From: Pseudomonadota bacterium
GTDB lineage: Bacteria; Pseudomonadota; Alphaproteobacteria; Micropepsales; Micropepsaceae
Assembly (NCBI GenBank): GCA_021817355.1
Contig: JAKAVI010000402.1
Span: 1 to 15,296, forward strand
Direction: 5' to 3'
Length of the DNA stretch: 15,296 nt
Each line of letters starts with the position of its first letter. Within the stretch, counting starts at the first letter, position 1. Shown here piece by piece: positions 14,416-15,296 of the stretch. The position numbers and the translations under genes are program-made. The notes under the pieces are model-generated. The model ran no database searches, was not told the DNA's origin, and worked only from the letters and a program-made list of their open reading frames with translations.

Positions 14416-14961
14416 ATGCCGCTTCCTGAACCCTTGACCTATCGGCGTGCGGGCGAGGCGGATGCGCCGGCGTTAGAGACGCTGATGGCGCGGGCGATTG
14501 ACCAGTTGCAACGGGACCTCCTCAGCCCGGCGCAAATCACAGCCTCCGCAGCGCTGATGGGGCTGGATCGGCAATTGATCGCCGATGGCACGTATTTCGT
14601 CGTTGAAGACGGGGCTCGGCTTGTGGGCTGCGGTGGCTGGAGCGCTAGGGCTACTCATTTTGGCGGTGATCACACCAGCGGCCGCGACCCCCGACCGCTC
14701 GATCCGGCTACCGAAGCGGCGCGAATCCGCGCCATGTACACCGATCCGCTGTACGTCCGCCGTGGGATCGGCCGCTTCATCCTCGAACTTGCCGAACGGG
14801 AAGCTGTGGCGGCCGGCTTTGCGCGGCTCGAACTGACAGCGACCCTGGCCGGCCTGCCGCTTTACCGCAGTTACGGCTTTGAGGAGGTACAGGCTTTCAG
14901 CGCCACCGCCCCCAACGGCATTTCAGTTCCAATGGTCGTCATGTCCAAGGTTGTTCGCTAG
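14416..14961 (+). CDS. GNAT-family N-acetyltransferase
   Basis: A 181-residue GNAT unrelated in detail to the one beside rpmA. YRRAGEADAPALETLMARA opens the fold, a beta-strand FVVEDGARLVGCGGWS (61-76) follows, and the acetyl-CoA loop is VRRGIGRFI (114-122) in DPLYVRRGIGRFILELAE. The C-terminal part has LPLYRSYGFEEV. The insert near residues 79-100 (THFGGDHTSGRDPRPLDPAT) is typical of a set of small-molecule or unknown-substrate GNATs; the substrate cannot be assigned. GGAG lies 7 bases before the ATG. The gene is divergent from rplU, with the phosphatase gene 31 bases downstream. Confidence 0.88.
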   Translation: MPLPEPLTYRRAGEADAPALETLMARAIDQLQRDLLSPAQITASAALMGLDRQLIADGTYFVVEDGARLVGCGGWSARATHFGGDHTSGRDPRPLDPATEAARIRAMYTDPLYVRRGIGRFILELAEREAVAAGFARLELTATLAGLPLYRSYGFEEVQAFSATAPNGISVPMVVMSKVVR

Positions 14962-14992
14962 AGGTCCTCAATCCGATATAACAGCACCTTCC

Positions 14993-15296
14993 ATGCGCTC
15001 GTTGACTGACCTGCTTTACAATTTTCACTGGGTGGTCCCGGAAGAGGCCGCGCGCTCAGCCCAGGCTTATGCAGGCCGGTTCGGTCCGTTTCTGAGCGCG
15101 CACGGAATCGGCAGTGTTATCAACCTGAGAGGCCCCAACCCAAGCTGGCGCTGGTGGCATTATGAAAAGCGGGTCTGCGCGCGCCTGGGCATTTCCCACC
15201 ACGATGTCATGTTGTCGAGCAAGAATTTACCGTCCGCTGCGATGCTGAAGCGATTGCTGGCCGCTTTTGACGCGTGTCCCAAGCCGCTCCTGCTCA
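14993..15296 (+). CDS. dual-specificity/tyrosine phosphatase family protein, 3' end outside window
   Basis: An open frame from the ATG at 14993 runs off the window after 101 codons. NFHWVVPEEAARSAQ, then FLSAHGIGSVINLRG at about residues 35-49 and the closing DACPKPLLL match the N-terminal half of bacterial dual-specificity phosphatases (the GI.tVINLR pattern). In these the catalytic HCxxGxxR loop follows right after the strand where the window ends, so the active site cannot be checked. No signal peptide is seen. Proteins of this type are often cytosolic phosphatases of uncertain substrate. It is 31 bases after the GNAT gene and is probably cotranscribed. The ribosome binding site is weak, so the start is provisional. 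Confidence 0.75.
   Translation, partial: MRSLTDLLYNFHWVVPEEAARSAQAYAGRFGPFLSAHGIGSVINLRGPNPSWRWWHYEKRVCARLGISHHDVMLSSKNLPSAAMLKRLLAAFDACPKPLLL

Noticed and set aside
1..15296. Mobile elements, CRISPR arrays, defence systems or prophage genes
   Set aside because: Every gene beyond the two GNATs, the phosphatase and small flagellar proteins is a conserved core gene; I saw no transposase, integrase, terminal repeats or spaced repeat array.

Overview
The window is a contiguous piece of chromosome from a GC-rich alphaproteobacterium. The evidence is FliX (a flagellar regulator known only from that class), a MotE/DUF6468 pair behind fliM, a DksA of the Cys-Thr-Ser-Ala type, and the gene order rplU-rpmA-GNAT-obgE-proB-proA-nadD-rsfS-rlmH. 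Repeats in the first, partial gene resemble proteins I associate with Rhodospirillales-like genomes, but I would not commit below class level. I see no insertion sequence, prophage, integrase, CRISPR array, tRNA or rRNA.

Layout. (1) Positions 1-3415, minus strand: a flagellar operon read as fliL, fliM, a DUF6468 membrane protein, motE and a secreted protein cut off by the window edge. (2) 3416-3627: a divergent control region with a convincing sigma-54 promoter for the plus-strand operon and a cluster of TTGCCG/CGGCAA half-sites. (3) 3628-6448, plus strand: flgF, flgG, flgA, flgH (distal rod, P-ring chaperone, L-ring), ended by a strong intrinsic terminator at 6470-6500. (4) 6585-7542, minus strand: dksA with its own sigma-70-type promoter, then fliX. 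(5) 7599-12641, minus strand: a compact housekeeping operon read as obgE, proB, proA, nadD, rsfS, rlmH, with 4-base overlaps or gaps of a few bases. (6) 12778-14102, minus strand: rplU and rpmA (L21, L27) from a clear sigma-70 promoter, a terminator, then a GNAT acetyltransferase. (7) 14416-15296, plus strand: a second GNAT and the start of a dual-specificity-type phosphatase.

How it fits together. FliL, FliM and MotE belong to the stator/switch side of the motor, and FlgF/G/A/H build the distal rod and outer ring. FliX is the assembly checkpoint that acts through the sigma-54 activator FlbD, which agrees with the sigma-54 promoter in front of flgF. ObgE, RsfS, RlmH, L21 and L27 all serve the 50S subunit, while ProB/ProA make proline and NadD makes NAD. 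No novel multi-gene defence or metabolic system is visible. The points worth a second look are mostly regulatory architecture, start-codon problems and unusual protein tails.
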